Shown piece after piece: positions 50,091 to 61,837 of a DNA stretch of 64,000 bases (positions are counted from its first letter, which is position 1; each line of letters opens with the position of its first letter). The stretch is from positions 91,424,951-91,488,950 of the forward strand of contig NC_088172.1 in the NCBI RefSeq assembly GCF_028769735.1, read 5' to 3'. This stretch comes from Zonotrichia leucophrys gambelii (lineage: Eukaryota; Chordata; Aves; Passeriformes; Passerellidae). A program made the translations under genes and the position numbers. The notes below the pieces were generated by a model, which ran no database searches, had not been told where the DNA came from, and saw only the letters and a program-made list of their open reading frames with translations.

Positions 50091-53054
50091 ATTCACAGTT
50101 TATAAGTGCCCAGAACTCTCTCTATAAGAGGAAGTGGCAGAAACCCACTACGTGGACTTGCTTTTTAAGCCATTAAATGTTCTTTTTCTTTTAGGAGACT
50201 TGATAAAGGCAATACTTGCTTGTTTAATTTGGTCCAAAAATGTGCTCAGACATGACAAACATTGGTAATTTTAGTGTCAGGTAGGGTTTATTCCATTTGA
50301 GTGGCATATTGTTTCGAAGCTGAAGTATATGTTTTAGTGCAAGCAGATCAGACCTTTATTGTAATTGCTTCCTTGGTTGTCATCTTTATTTGTCCCTGTG
50401 AAAACAAGCGTGGTTAACATTCCTCAAATTGCAGAAGAAGGAGGAAATGTAAATATCAGGTTTGGTTTTGGAAGGGAGGGAAGGAAGATTTGAAGCAATA
50501 ATTTTATTATGAGCATTTTCTCTCTGTGGAACAAAGAATAACTTCATCCCAAGTCAAATCAGAATTCCGATCCTCTTCTAGCTCAGGTAACTCATTTAAA
50601 TGCTATTTATATATTAATATCACTAATGTTCAATATAAGAAATAGTCTTGAATAAGGAATAGTAATTGCTGGTTTGTTTCTAGAGAGGTAACGCAAACAT
50701 AAAATTTCACATTTTTGTTAGCATTCTGTTTATGAGAAGATATCAAAACTTAAAGTTTTTAAAGACAGAGACTAACCACAATTTTATTGAGTACAAAAAT
50801 TCCACTTTTGATAAAGACTGATGTAGTCCCTAAATATAAATATTGTTCTAGGAAGGATTTTACCTGCTTCCAATTGTATACTTTGCTTATTCATTGTGTA
50901 CAGCATAACATCTGTATCCAAGCCCACATAAATTTGAGAGTCATTTAATGACATAAAAAAAACAAATGACATTTCCAATATGTAACTGACAATGAAATTG
51001 TTCAGTGGGCTGAATTACTTGCTATAGGTGAGATCAGAAAGGTTGCCTGATTCATTTTGTAGGAACTTATTTTCAGTTGCCTCTGACCTTAATTGCTATA
51101 AGTGAAGTATGTTACGTCTACAACTCTTGATCTTTGGAAGTAAAAAGATTGTGCCAGTCTGTTTAAGGATGAAGCTAGGAAAAATTGCCAAGCACTTTCT
51201 TTCTCTTAACATTTTTAAAGGTTTTCCCCCTTCCTGAAGACACTGATATCTCTGTTCCTTGGAGCAGGCATTTTAAATAGGTTTGGAAAAATTGGACTTT
51301 GTCTGTAGCTTGTGAGACCTTCACCATTTAGCTGTCCAAAGCTTGCATCTTCAGAGAATGCACTTGTCTCACTTTTGGGCCACTGGCCCACCTGCCCGTG
51401 AATGAGCAGAAATTGACTCCTGGCACAGCAGACATAGCTGGACTTTCTTCAGGAAGACTGATCCTGACTGATCCTATCAATAGCTGCACTGAAATGGCAG
51501 GAGACTGTAAGGCAGAGCAAGAAGTCTGCCTTGTTCTGTCAGGTGGGATGAGAGCTACAGAGAGAAGAAAGTGAAGTCTGAAAATGAAGAAAAGAAAAAT
51601 GTCTTGAAAAAAACTTGACGGCCTGTACAAGTGCAGAGCAAGAGCCTCTCTGATTCTGGACTTCTTCCCAGCATGAAAAGAGAGGTTTTGTGCTACAGCT
51701 TATACAGAAAACTGTCGCCTTTACCTTAGTTTTTGCTGTTTCTGCCTAACAGCAAAGCCTCCTCTTATACTGAGTCACACTGCATTGATTGATCAACATA
51801 CAAAGCCTGAAAACAAAGTCAGTCATTCTTTCTTTTCGTGAGTCCCTGGAAGATTTTTGTACATAATATGCTTCAGCACTGCTGTTTGTTTCTCCTGTCT
51901 TTTTATTATTTTGGATCCTTTGAACTAGACAGGGCCTTATGTTGTTGGGACACCCATCTGTGTCACAGCTTGGCAAAGAGAAATCTCAGTTCACCCTGAG
52001 TGAAAGTGGGTGTTGGAACACGTCAATAGCGTTTGCCTTCTATAGAATATCAAGTGGCACGGCTACAAATTGCTACTGCACGGCAACACAACAGTTTAAC
52101 AGGCTTTTTTGTTTTTCAAGAGGGAACTCATTTTCTTAAATCCCCTTCCTGAATGCAAAGGAATTTTTACTATTTCTTTCATGTTTGCTATGTAAATCTA
52201 CATGGAAAGGAAGGATCATGTGTGACCACCTGCATTAGGCAATCAGTGTGATGGATTCATCAAACTTTCAGCAATATCATCAGGCTCCCCTTGAGGTGGA
52301 TTGTGTGTGTTAATCCGTCAGTGAGTGCCAAATGCTGCTACTTGTAAACTGGCCTTACTGGGGCATAAAGTGCCTAAGGGATGTGATGCACAATCTGGGA
52401 CAATTTACCTTGGGATGATTGTTGTGGTTCTTGTGCTGCCTCTGCTTTGGGAACAATTAATTTGCTTACATAGCAGGTCCACAGGGTAAGTTGGCAAATG
52501 GAGGAAAACTGAAATTGGTGCAAGTGCACCATGGGCACTGAGCTGCACCTTGCATCAGTGCAGGACTGTGAAATCCCAATTTCACAAGCTGCTTAGCCAT
52601 TCTGCGACAGGGTGAGAACCCCTTTGTTGCCAAGGAAAAGAGAATTAGGGGTACAAGTGGTATTGAGCTATTGCATTTGTGTGGTGATAATCTGCCCTGC
52701 TCAAGAACTGGCACACTGAACTAGAGCAATTGTATCCTTTAGCCTTTCCCTCAATCTTTCAGCATTCACACTCAAAAGCAGTGTAGACAAGGAATGAACT
52801 ATTTAAGGCCTTAAGTACTGCAATGCTTGGCTCTACAGAGAAGTCTGGTTCACGTTCTAGATACCCCCTCTAGAAACAAAGGTATTTTTAAAGGAATTTA
52901 TGTACAGGATTTCTCTACCTGCACGGAAATCAGGGGTTTTGCAATTGGGATATAAAGGACCCAAATAAAGAATTCTCAAAAACTTTAAAACTTCTTCAGA
53001 TCTAATAAGTTTGTTTATTGTTTATGTTGAACAGGAGCCATGGCTCTGATGTGC

Positions 53055-53074
53055 ATGCAAATGCAATTGCATTT
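53055..53074. promoter_or_regulatory. POU octamer overlapping a 16-bp palindrome
   Basis: A perfect octamer, ATGCAAAT (53055-53062), overlaps the perfect palindrome AAATGCAATTGCATTT (53059-53074), inside a stretch with further ATGCA-type words. This looks like a transcription-factor-binding element in the presumed WDPCP intron. Function is inferred. Confidence 0.35.
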
Positions 53075-54916
53075 TGTATGCAGTCAATGGCAGTTCTCTC
53101 TGATTATGATAATTTGATCAAGAGCATGTATTCATTTTTCTGCTGTTCCATATTTACTTTAGGAATTGGGTAGTGGTAGTCTAATGTGAAAGGCCTTCTT
53201 GCTGGCAGGAATGGGATGTGTAGTGATTGCAATGCTTCTGGGTTTCATTGTAGAAGCCTGGTCTTTACCAGCTTTTATCTGCTTGTCAAAATACCATTCT
53301 TCTTCTTTTTCTTCATCATTGTCTTTGTCATCATCATCAACTTGGTTTGGAATTTGTCACCTTTATGGCCTTTCAGTCCACAGAGATGGAGTTATCGTGT
53401 GGCTTTGTGTTAATTTGTGCCTAAATTTGCCTTTTGATTTTCATCTGACACAGTATGCCTCCTTTTTCAGGGCTGTGACCAAGCAATGCAGTGAATTTAA
53501 ATTTTCAGATTCCCTAAAATCCCATTTTATTCAGAAAGGACAAAGATGTTTGTCAGAGTCTTCTGTTTGTTCACTCCTTTGTCTCCAGCAGCTGAACAGA
53601 TATGTGCAGCCGTTGATAACCATGACCACTGGTAACCATTGCTCTGTCCCCAGCCTTTTCTTCAGAGAGAAAAAAAGATTAGAAAAAGCTCCTGTTTACC
53701 TGCCTATAGCTCAGTGCAAGATGTTTGGGGCATGCTGAGGTGCTGCTGCTGATTTGGCCTCCCAGAGGAGCTGGCAGGGGGAAGGTTGTTTCCCCTCCTG
53801 AGCTTATGGAGAACAGAAAAGCAAAGCCTGCAAGCGTGGCTTGGTCTGTGAGGAGCTTGTCACTGGGAGGTGCCTCTCATTCTTCCAGCCTCTGCTGCTT
53901 ATAAAAACAAATTGAATCATCCCAGATTATAGTCTGGCATATTAATGTAAACTCTGGTTGGGGTTACTTTTAATATGCCAGGCTTGTGTTTGTTCAGCAA
54001 CACTTACACAACATCTGTGGTATTGGAGTGCAGGGGGCTGAAGAGAGGGGAAAAGGAGTGAGTACAGATGTTTCAGGGTAGATAATTGGTAGAAGATAGA
54101 CTTGCTAGGTCACACTGTCCACTCAGCTTCTACTGTTATGCTGCAGAGAAACAGGACTGTTCCAGGCACGTTCTGAGGTATCCTCTCCTTGTGGAGCTGT
54201 TGTGCACCACTGACTCCAGCTGAAAAAGCCTTGCCCATGTCAGAGGTTCTCATTTTATCTCTCCTGAGAATGCAGTTTTAAGAGTCATCTTTTTGGCAAC
54301 CCTGCCAGCTGACACAGCTCTCATTCTGCCCTTGCATCACTAGCATAATTGCACTGGCAAACTGCTTGTAGGGTTGCTTGGTGCACTGGTTCATGGAATT
54401 GAACTGGTTTTAAATTGAACATTTTCCTTTGCATGCCTTATAAGCACTTGTACCAGCACAGCTGAAGGTAAATCAGCAGCTTTGGCTTTTTTTGAAGAGG
54501 TCTGTTGTCAGGACCTTTGCAGTCATGGAGCTCCTTCAAAGATGTAATGCTAAAAAATTTTGGCAAAAGGTGTGCAGAAGTCTGCGCAAGAAGGTTTTAG
54601 AAAACTGCTGTTTCCATGATATTGGTGACTCAAGGGGGATGTGTGACCATTATATCAGCAGCCTCAAATACTGTGCAGTGGAATCCCTTGTAAATGTCTG
54701 AGGATATATGTAGGTATTTTTGGACAAAATTTACCTTTATAAATTCTGCCTTTACTTATATTGAACCAATGTGTCTTGAGTATAGCCAGTAATAGAATGA
54801 TACAGCTGGGGTTTTTCATTGTAGTTGTTGTTGGTTGGTTGGATTTTTTTACCACCAATGAATTACATTAAGATGAAGAAGAAAATAGCAGGTGGAAGAG
54901 CAGAATCAGGAGAAGG

Positions 54917-54949
54917 ACCTAACCCTGAACCCTGAAGCAAGGGTTAGGT
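54917..54949. repeat. Telomere-motif hairpin
   Basis: ACCTAACCCT and AGGGTTAGGT form 10-bp inverted arms around a 13-bp loop. The arms contain single CCCTAA/TTAGGG-like units, far too few for an interstitial telomere array. Confidence 0.7.
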
Positions 54950-57859
54950 TTGTAAGGAGGAGCATATGAGATATAGGAGAACCATTAACAATTTAGATTG
55001 TGAAAAGTTGATTATTCTGAATCCCAGAATCCAGTGTACATTGGACTAGGCCTTGGAATAATAGAATGCTTTTATTGGAAATGAGGAGCCTGAAGAGCAT
55101 GGTGCACAATGCCTTTAAGAGGGGGCTCAAAGAATTAGGTACTGCCAAATCAGCATGGAGAAGAGGGACACTGGAGCACCTTAAGTAGAAATGGAACTTT
55201 TGTGGATGTTATTTACTAAAACTGATTTCTTTTACAGAGCAATTGTGAAGAACATGGTTGTTTTCCTCAAGAAAAGGTCACAGATTATTTTTTTTTAAGA
55301 TACAGCCTAGGTGTAGTAGTGAGTGAGTTTCAAAGATTAACGCTGTAAAATGTAAGCAACTGAACCATTTTTTGGTACAAAATTACCTCACTTTCCACTT
55401 CCAAAAAAGAAAAGTCAGCTTGGTGAGGACTTACTCGTGTTTCAGCTCACGCAGATGAAGATTTGCAAAGTTATTCACAACTTTAAGTAGAGTTGTAAGA
55501 TTAGTAAGGTGGTTTGCCACTTCTAAATAGCAAGGCTGCTACCCTGCCCATAACAATAAAAGGTTGGGTGCTGGATGACACGTTTTACTAATACTATAAT
55601 GTCTGCCTTTAATCTTTTAAGTAAACATTTTTTTTCAGACTTACATTTTTGAATTATCCATTTCTCGGATAATGGTTTAAGATACATATATGTGATTTCC
55701 ACTTAACCAAGCAGGTAAATCCTGCTTTAGAGACAATTTAATTGACCCCAAAATAGCTTATCCATCAGGATCTAAGCATTTCTTTTATATGACAAACAAC
55801 CAGGGACTAAATTAAAAATGTTCTCACAGAGGTTTTATTGTAGGTAATTTTGGGTATGAATGACACAAATTTAAAGTGGCAGAAAATGGGATAAGTCTCA
55901 TCTGAAAGAAATAGTTATATTGTATAATATATTTCTATATGACAAAATAATATATTAAATTTTTAATTACCATATTTGATATAATTGTATTGAAATAAGT
56001 TTATTTTTCATCCACTATGAGGGAAAGGCATGAAGTTGAGGTCAGCACAAGCATTGGAAATTGGCGTTTGAAACACAAGGTGGTGCCATTGTGTAAAGTT
56101 GTGCTTCTGTGGAGTTTCTGAAGGCAGTGGAGGTGAAAATGGTGTTTAAAAACTTGAGAGAAATGTGTGCAGAGAAGTTAGCAGTTTTAAATGAAAGATT
56201 TGTAGCACAGGATGAAGGCGAGTGTGCCTGCAGTTCTGGTTTTGTGATACGCAGAAGGAAAAGGGATCTCTCAGGAAAGAGCTGTGTGATAAATTGATGT
56301 TTTATTTTGACTTTAAGTCTGCTTGCAAGTATTCCTTTTTTGGTTTCAAAGGTGGAGAGAGAACTTAACTCACAGTGTGAATCTAGGAACCATCTCCTAG
56401 CAGCTTTATATTGTGAATATATCAAAACAAGCTTCCCTTGTGTTACTTCAAATACACCCTAAAATGCCTTAGGATTAAAGCAATCATCTGTAATACAATA
56501 TCTGTGGCTCATCGTTGATTGGCTCAAAACATGAAATACAGCTTTTTTTCTTGGAACAGTCAGTGTGTTTCCTTCATTGTCTGCTTTACTAAAATTCTGC
56601 ATTCCTTGTCTAATCCTGAGATATTAAAATAATTAAGTGGGATAGTCACAGTTTCACTAATGAAGCATAATTGAGCTTTGGAATACTTTGATATTAAAAT
56701 TAAAAAGAAAACATAAAAATGGATTTGCTGAGCATGTGCACATTATTCCTATATATTGCTCCCTGGTTTGGGCAGTAACTGGGGAGCTGGCTTCCCTTAG
56801 GACATTTGGGCTGTCCTGCTAACAGTTTTTTTAGCCTGCAAATCTTTATCACAAAATGTATGCAACTCTGCTTATTGCATCTGTGAGAAGAGTTACGTCT
56901 AACCAAAGTAATCATTATAACTTTAAGGTGTGAAAATTTGATTGCATCAATGTTTATTCTTTTAGGTAAAGTGGTCTAAAGAAAATCAAAGTTTTGCAAT
57001 AGCCATTCAGATCTGGCTGCTATTGTAAATGATACATTTTGAATTAACTTGTTGGAAGAAATGTGTTTGACTTTATTCAGCAAATGCTATAGAATTATTG
57101 TTCCTATTGAGTCGGATAAAATATTATTTAATGAGCTTTGTTTCTTAAATATATCAGGTCCTAATAACAATTTATGTGACCTAGAAAACACCAAAGACTT
57201 GGCATCAATTTTCAAATTACTTCTTTCTTTCAGACCAAGAATCCTGTACTGTAATAATGTCTTACACACAGGGTTGCTTATTATAGATGTTGCATGCACT
57301 TTAACTGCTGTGCAAAGCACCTCTCCCATGTAATTACACAAACATATTCTTAATTAATATGACTTGTGTTAGCGTGATCGAGCAATGGAATATTTTTTGG
57401 TGTGTGTTTTGCAATCCTGAATGTAGGCTGACAGATGAGGAAAGTAGTTCTCAATATCACATATCTCATGAAGAAATCCTTGGAAAGGACAAAGGCCAGG
57501 TCAGCTGTGAGACTTCAGAGTAATGAACTACCTTTAAAAGTCCTCAGACATATATTGATGCAGGAATTGCAGTATCCAGGCTCTTCCTGACCCTGAAGGA
57601 TCTATAGAGAGAAAGGTGTTGTCAGATATGAAGAGCACTTGGGGGAACCGGAATAGTTTGTTTGCCCCATGTGGAGCAACTTGACTCTGTCAAAGTGAAA
57701 TGCCTCTATAACTTCAGCATGCTGGAGTGATGTATTTTGTGTTCCCTGCTTTTGTAATTTAACCATGGGGTATCCTGGAGGTAGGGCCTATCGTGCAATG
57801 TTGTGTTACTCAGTTCCATGCTGCGGATCAGTTGCTTTTTTTAACGTGTTTGTGCAGTT

Positions 57860-57899
57860 CTTCATATGTCAATGCCTGTCTTCATATGTCAATGCCTGT
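57860..57899. repeat. Perfect 20-bp tandem duplication
   Basis: The 20 bases CTTCATATGTCAATGCCTGT occur twice in a row without mismatch, suggesting a recent slippage or repair event. Confidence 0.95.
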
Positions 57900-60107
57900 A
57901 ATAGTTGCAGAAATTTTGATATTGGGAATGAAGCTAGAAAATTTATGGTTCATCTCCCCCTGTCCATTAATTTTGCCATTCCATTTTGAACTGCTGTAAG
58001 GCAGCACAGAGCATATGTCATAGATCATGATAATCAGTAATGGAAATTAGATTGCACATGTTTAGTCTTGTAGAGAGATGATTTTGGGTCTTGATTTCAT
58101 AAAACTTTTGAAGTTATGGCCATACAGCTACTGAAGAAGTGGGAGCAAGTAGGTGAAGAGAATAGCTCCTTCCCTGGGATATTTATCAGAATCTGCTTTG
58201 TTTGGTGGAGCGCTGCTTTAGGGATAGATCAGCTGGTTGCTGATGTACATGAAGAAGCAGTGTAATGATGCACAACTGGGATGACCAGGAAGCAAAACTT
58301 CAGTGTAACATAGGCCCCTGACCATCTCTGAACTCACTCCAGTGAGTTGGGTAGACAGGGGAGTTCCTGGCAGTGCCAACAGGCATTTTGCTATTTCTAA
58401 CTGAAGGCTCCCTTAGTTGCAAACTAGTTGAATATTGGGAAACAGCTCTTGGAACTGTTGTGGAAATTTCTGATGCTTTTAGGGAGGAGGCTGCTGTGAA
58501 ATGCAACAGCAGTGGGGATGTTTTATAGATAGAGTGCTCAACACATTTAAATGATGTTGGGTAAGCAAAAATGTCTATCCTCTCTCCCCTTCTCCCATTA
58601 CCCTCTGCAAAAAATCTCGATGGGAAAAAGTATTTTATAGGGTGCCACGAGCAGACAGCATCAGTATGGACAAATATACTTAAGGCCTCCAGCTGAAACT
58701 GCCCATGGGGTCAGGTCAGAGGAGAAGAGATGTCAGCAATTGAGTCACTATGGATAAACCTGTGCAGGGTGTCTTGACACTGCAATATGTCTTGAGCAGG
58801 AGATGCTAAAGACTTGTGTACCAAAAACCACTGGACAAAAAAATTGAGCTAACACTGCTGCTCTTTACCAGGATGGCACCCCTCTGTGGGGTTGCAGTGA
58901 TGGAAAGGGAGCACCGACTGTGCACCACTGGGAAAGAAACACTGGATGTAGCAGTAGGCATGCCAAAGTCTGTGCCTTTTGTTTTCTCATGAGCTGAGGG
59001 TATGAAAAAGATGTGACTCCTGTAGTTTCTGTGTTTCTCATAGTACTGGAAGGATGCATTCCTGGTTGTCTTTAAAGAGAGGTTTCAGCAGCTCTACATA
59101 GTCTTGTAGTATGCACAGGTATGGATGCAAGACCTGCTCACATGTGAAGCAGTGCAGTGAGTGATAGGCTGCCTGAAGGGTAGGTAGGAACATATCTGTA
59201 AAACCAGAAAACCAACAAACATGCTCTATAAAATTATTCCTTTTCATTTACAGTGACATAAAACATCAAAAATTTAGCTCAATTAAAGTATGAGGACATC
59301 ACTTCAGGGAGGTCAGCTTAAGTGCCCTATCTGTTTGAATGTCTTTTTTTAGACAAACCCTGTGTTCTGGTGAGTGCCCTTCCTCATAGATGTATGGCTT
59401 CACTAGAGCCATACTCATTTGGCTGAGTTTTCCCATGACTGCTCAATAACAGTACAGAGAGAAACCCACAGAGAATTAATCCAGTCATGGTTGTGCTAAT
59501 TTCCAAAGAAGTAACTGAAAATAAGGGGAGTTTGTAATAAATGCAATATAAAACCTGTTTACATGACTGATTCTTCTCCCACCCCCACTAGTCTGACCTT
59601 ACCTCATTCCAGATTTCTCAGTTCTAATTGAAAGCATTTTTGTGAAGAATGCTACCAGGAAAATTCCCTTTTTTATCTTGGCTATGAAAGACTTGTATGA
59701 AAGACCTTTCAATGGAAAGGGGGAATCTGTCTAAATGTGTTGCTATTGAAAGAGGATTGGTTTATGGTCGCATAGTTTGATATTCTTGGGAGGACTATAC
59801 ATTTAATCTTTGATCTAGAAATGATTTCAAGAGTCTGCTCATAAGCTAAAAGAATTTCTATCTAAATGTGCCATCTTCAGCTCCAGGTATAACCAGAAGA
59901 ATTATACTTTCTTCTGAGTGAGTTTTCTCAAATATGGTTTCACCGGATAAATTCAGGGGGTTTCCTCTTTCTTCATTTAGCTGGTTCATTTTCACACAAA
60001 ACAATTTGTACATGTTCCATGTAAATGATGCTTTGGTTCTGTATTCAGGGAGGAAGTGGATTCTCCTCTTTGAGATTATAGTGGTAACACACTGTCACTG
60101 TTTTCAG

Positions 60108-60185
60108 GATAGATGCATAAAATTGGGTATTAAACCTGATGTATTCCAGTCTGATCTCCAAGAAGAGTATTCAAAGGAAGGCAAA
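60108..60185 (+). other. Possible 78-bp cassette exon in the presumed WDPCP intron
   Basis: An acceptor, CTGTTTTCAG, is followed by 78 bases open in one frame (26 codons, DRCIKLGIKPDVF to EEYSKEGK) and a donor-like GTAAAT. The length is a multiple of three and the composition is hydrophilic, unlike most random frames here. I do not recognise the peptide, and it does not match the WDPCP protein as I know it. It may be a chance signal or an exon of an unrecognised transcript. Confidence 0.2.
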
Positions 60186-60954
60186 GTAAATCTTTTATGT
60201 ACATAAAGAGTATTACTAAAGATTCATTCCAAATTTTACCAAGTGAATATGATTTGAAGCTGTTGTTTTGGTACGTTTTTTAAAGCTGTAGTGGAACTTG
60301 AAATTATGAGCTTAACTGGGAAGGTAGGCTTCTAAATTAATATTTTAAAAATAGGTAGAGTATATTGTTGCAAATGGGAATAAAAAAAATGATGGCAATA
60401 TGTCCCCTAACCCTGCTGATTTTGGTCCTAGAAGCCCTTCCCACCTTCATTATTTTCATAGTCAAGGTACCAAACATTGTTCCCCATCTTTACACAGTGC
60501 CTCAGTCACTGCTTCCAGAGACTTCTGTTGACCCAGTTGTATTTTGGCTTTTTGGTAGGTGTATAGGGTAATTTCCACTTCTTTCAGACTATTGACTTTC
60601 CTTAATTCTTATATCTTCAGAAATATAAGTATAAATACATGCTGTTCTCAATGACAGTGAATGCTGTTCAATCACTGTTTGTTTAATGATAAGAAAAATC
60701 CAACTCAATCTATATATTATTTCTGTAAAATATGCAATTAACTAAACTCAGCCTTTATGCAGTAAACATGCACTTTGGATAATCTGTTCAATGAGAGTAA
60801 TGCAGACATTACACCCATCCTGATATGCAGAAGATGATCCATGGGGGGAAAAGATACATGTGCATAAGTCAATTATTTGAGAATAGAGTCCTTAATTTCT
60901 TCAGGCTCTATAAAAAGAATTTTGGCATCTGTACATATTTATTTTAGAGATATA

Positions 60955-61060
60955 GGGGTAAATCTTCAGCACAGAGCATGGGGAGTTAACCATGGAGCAT
61001 TCATTAATGTTAATGGGATTTCTATGGCTAATTCCCCACACTGAAAATTTAGCCCAAAGA
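60955..61060. repeat. Possible ancient sauropsid repeat
   Basis: GGGTAAATCTTCAGC, GGGAGTTAACCATGG, AATGGGATTTCTATGGCTAATTC and AAAATTTAGCCC resemble the self-complementary ancient repeats seen in reptile and bird introns. The identification is from general pattern only. Confidence 0.25.
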
Positions 61061-61804
61061 GATTTGAAAAGTGATGTTGAGAAGCAAGTTGGTCGGTTAG
61101 TCTCATTACTCTCATGTTATTAACTGCTCTATCTGCCACTGGCTTTGTATGAGCACTGAGATATTATACTTAACAGTTAATAATAAAGGGCTGTATGGTA
61201 GAGTACATATTCTAGTGTGCAGGTAAAATAATGCAGTTATATGAGTAAATTGTGGATCTTTTCATTGAACAAAAGCCCTGCAAAACCATAGACTAGAAGG
61301 GAAAAATACCTGTTAAGGCATATTTTTGGACAGCAGAAATTGTTTACATTTCTAGTACAGCTTTAGGACCCAAAAGGATTTTTTATTTTTATACATAGTA
61401 TTTTACTATTGGGATACAACTTCAGAGCTGGCCAACTTGTGCAGGGGATTGGATCCACTGACTTCCACGTTCCTTCTAGCATAAGTTATTTTAAGATTTA
61501 GACTTAGTATAGCATTTTTCTTAAAGCCAGTTATTTTTTTCTTTTGTAAAAGCTAATTGAGATAAAAGGAGAAATTAAGTTTCTGTTTGTCTTTAAATTT
61601 TGAAGAATAATTGGAACCTGGGAGAACATAAAAAGCTATTTTATATGCTAAATGGAGAATATTGTTTTAAAAGGAAATACAGGCTCCAATGAAAAAAAGT
61701 TTGTCAGATGCATGATGCTCTTTTTCTGTGTTAAGGATATGCAACAGGGACTGTAAGTGAAATGTGAACATGTGCATGTGCATACATATTTTCACATTTC
61801 CCTC

Positions 61805-61837
<33 letters not shown>
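61805..61837. repeat. (TA)8 followed by T17
   Basis: A TA repeat to 61820 joined directly to a run of 17 T. Confidence 0.9.

Noticed and set aside
53199..53738. 179-codon plus-strand frame with a signal-peptide-like start
   Set aside because: The Ser- and Phe-rich part is a CTT/CAT simple tract read in two frames, and the frame overlaps another open frame. It is more likely chance.
54917..54949. Interstitial telomere repeat
   Set aside because: Only single CCCTAA/TTAGGG-like words are present, in inverted orientation. There is no array.
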